DNA from: Candidatus Woesearchaeota archaeon
GTDB taxonomy: Archaea; Nanobdellota; Nanobdellia; Woesearchaeales; GW2011-AR4
DNA length: 13,728 bases
Direction: 5' to 3'
Assembly (NCBI GenBank): GCA_018303645.1
Contig: JAGVXR010000063.1
Span: 1 to 13,728 of the forward strand
Every line of letters starts with the position of its first letter. The stretch's first letter is position 1. The position numbers and the translations under genes are program-made. Below, piece after piece: positions 13,014 through 13,728 of this stretch. The notes beneath the pieces were generated by a model. The model worked only from the letters and a program-made list of their open reading frames with translations, was not told where the DNA came from and searched no databases.

Positions 13014-13050
13014 TAGTTATAATTGCCTTTATTATTTAACATTTGGTGAT
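13014..13050 (+). promoter_or_regulatory. Promoter and Shine-Dalgarno of the SHOCT gene
   Basis: TAGTTATAATT (13014-13024) is a TATA-like box; a transcription start about 25 bases on would be near 13043. GGTGAT at 13045-13050 is 5 bases before ATG 13056. The arrangement of short leader plus GGTGAT is the same as at vapB. Confidence 0.5.
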
Positions 13051-13055
13051 ACAAG

Positions 13056-13655
13056 ATGAAAAAAGTATTATTTATTATGGCAATAATTTTATTGTTAAAT
13101 CTGGGTTTAGTTAGTGCAATTAATCAGCAAGAAATCAATACTGCTAAAAGCTTGATTGATTCAAAAACTAGCTGTAAAAGTTTATCAGATTCGCAGCTGG
13201 AAATAATGGGCGAATATTACATGGAGCAGATGCATCCTGGGGAAAGCCATGAGCTTATGCATCAGATGATGGGGTTAAAAGAAGGCTCTGAAGATGAAGA
13301 GCAATTCCATATTAATATGGCAAAAGCGATATATTGCGGCGAAGAGAATGTTTTTGGGTCTGGAGGCATGATGAGCGGAGGAATGATGGGCATGATGATG
13401 GGCGGCAATATGGGCTACGGAATGATGGGTAACAACCCATTTGGATATGGCTATGGTTATTGGAGTTTTTGGAATATAATTTGGTCATTATTTTGGATTG
13501 GATTAATTATTTTAGTCATATGGCTTATTTATAAATTTATAATTAAAAGGGAAGGACTACATGAAACTCCAATCGTGATTCTAAAGAAAAGATATGCTAA
13601 AGGAGAGATAAACAAAAAACAATTTGAAGAAATGAAAAAGGATGTAGGAAAGTGA
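13056..13655 (+). CDS. Secreted/membrane Met-Gly-rich protein with C-terminal SHOCT domain
   Basis: The 199-residue protein has a signal peptide or signal anchor (1-21, cleavage possible after VSA). An outer domain with Cys40 and Cys94 (possible disulfide) contains MHPGESHELMHQMMG (59-73), rich in Met and His. A Met/Gly-rich stretch follows (103-125; about ten Met). An aromatic section leads to one membrane helix (about 139-163), and a cytosolic SHOCT motif, PIVILKKRYAKGEINKKQFE (172-191), closes it. SHOCT is a short C-terminal motif of unclear role that is often found on membrane proteins. Inference: the Met/His clusters bind copper or another soft metal outside the cell. The two regulators just upstream fit that, although the gene has its own promoter-like element. 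Confidence 0.75.
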   Translation: MKKVLFIMAIILLLNLGLVSAINQQEINTAKSLIDSKTSCKSLSDSQLEIMGEYYMEQMHPGESHELMHQMMGLKEGSEDEEQFHINMAKAIYCGEENVFGSGGMMSGGMMGMMMGGNMGYGMMGNNPFGYGYGYWSFWNIIWSLFWIGLIILVIWLIYKFIIKREGLHETPIVILKKRYAKGEINKKQFEEMKKDVGK

Positions 13656-13660
13656 GACTT

Positions 13661-13728
13661 ATGGAAAAAGATAAAAACACATTGGTATGGATTTTCATTG
13701 CCGTAATTGTTGCGCTTTTTCTCATAGG
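13661..13728 (+). CDS. Start of a membrane protein, 3' end outside window
   Basis: ATG 13661, 5 bases after the SHOCT gene, opens MEKDKNTLVWIFIAVIVALF, a charged start followed by a membrane helix or signal peptide, and stays open to the window end. An in-frame GTG at 13652 is a less likely start. Too little is present to name a family. Confidence 0.5.
   Translation, partial: MEKDKNTLVWIFIAVIVALFLI

Noticed and set aside
1..13728. tRNA, rRNA, insertion sequences, CRISPR arrays, riboswitches
   Set aside because: No cloverleaf, no transposase, no spaced repeats and no long structured leader were seen; gaps between genes are under 100 bases except the 8015-8143 regulatory region.

Overview
The window looks like a piece of an AT-rich archaeal genome. 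TATA-like boxes sit about 25 bp in front of several start codons, as expected for leaderless transcripts. Two other genes have a GGTGAT Shine-Dalgarno motif. Neighbouring genes overlap by 4 bases at ATGA. The families present (VapB/VapC, DUF2203, a short DtxR-type repressor without an SH3 domain, a membrane winged-helix regulator, SHOCT) all fit archaea. Small proteins and the unrecognised membrane families suggest a DPANN-type lineage, but that placement is an inference and there is no rRNA or tRNA to support it.

Left block (1-2721, + strand): an operon of unrecognised genes. A ribbon-helix-helix (RHH) protein overlaps a multi-pass membrane protein, the pair is repeated by a diverged second copy, and a third related membrane protein follows without an RHH partner. 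This is the best candidate for an undescribed system.

Central block (2718-8014, - strand): going 5' to 3' on the minus strand, a DUF2203 protein overlaps a thioredoxin-fold DUF255/YyaL-type protein; then an M17 leucyl aminopeptidase, a thioredoxin reductase (TrxB), and a VapB-VapC toxin-antitoxin pair with a palindromic operator candidate. The aminopeptidase carries an exact 34-bp tandem duplication that throws its last 21 codons out of frame.

Metal block (8036-12097, + strand): a divergent promoter region with a strong DtxR-like box precedes a DtxR/MntR-family repressor gene that has lost its N-terminal part. Tightly packed behind it are a two-domain multicopper oxidase, a ZIP-family metal transporter with an extra extracytoplasmic domain, and an NRAMP (MntH-type) transporter. 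Together they look like a metal-responsive operon joining extracellular metal oxidation to uptake of divalent metals.

Right block (12137-13728, + strand): an ArsR-family repressor with an 18-bp palindrome in its promoter overlaps a membrane-anchored winged-helix protein with a methionine-rich outer loop. A secreted or membrane Met/Gly-rich SHOCT protein follows, then the start of another membrane protein. The methionine-rich segments suggest copper or another soft metal.
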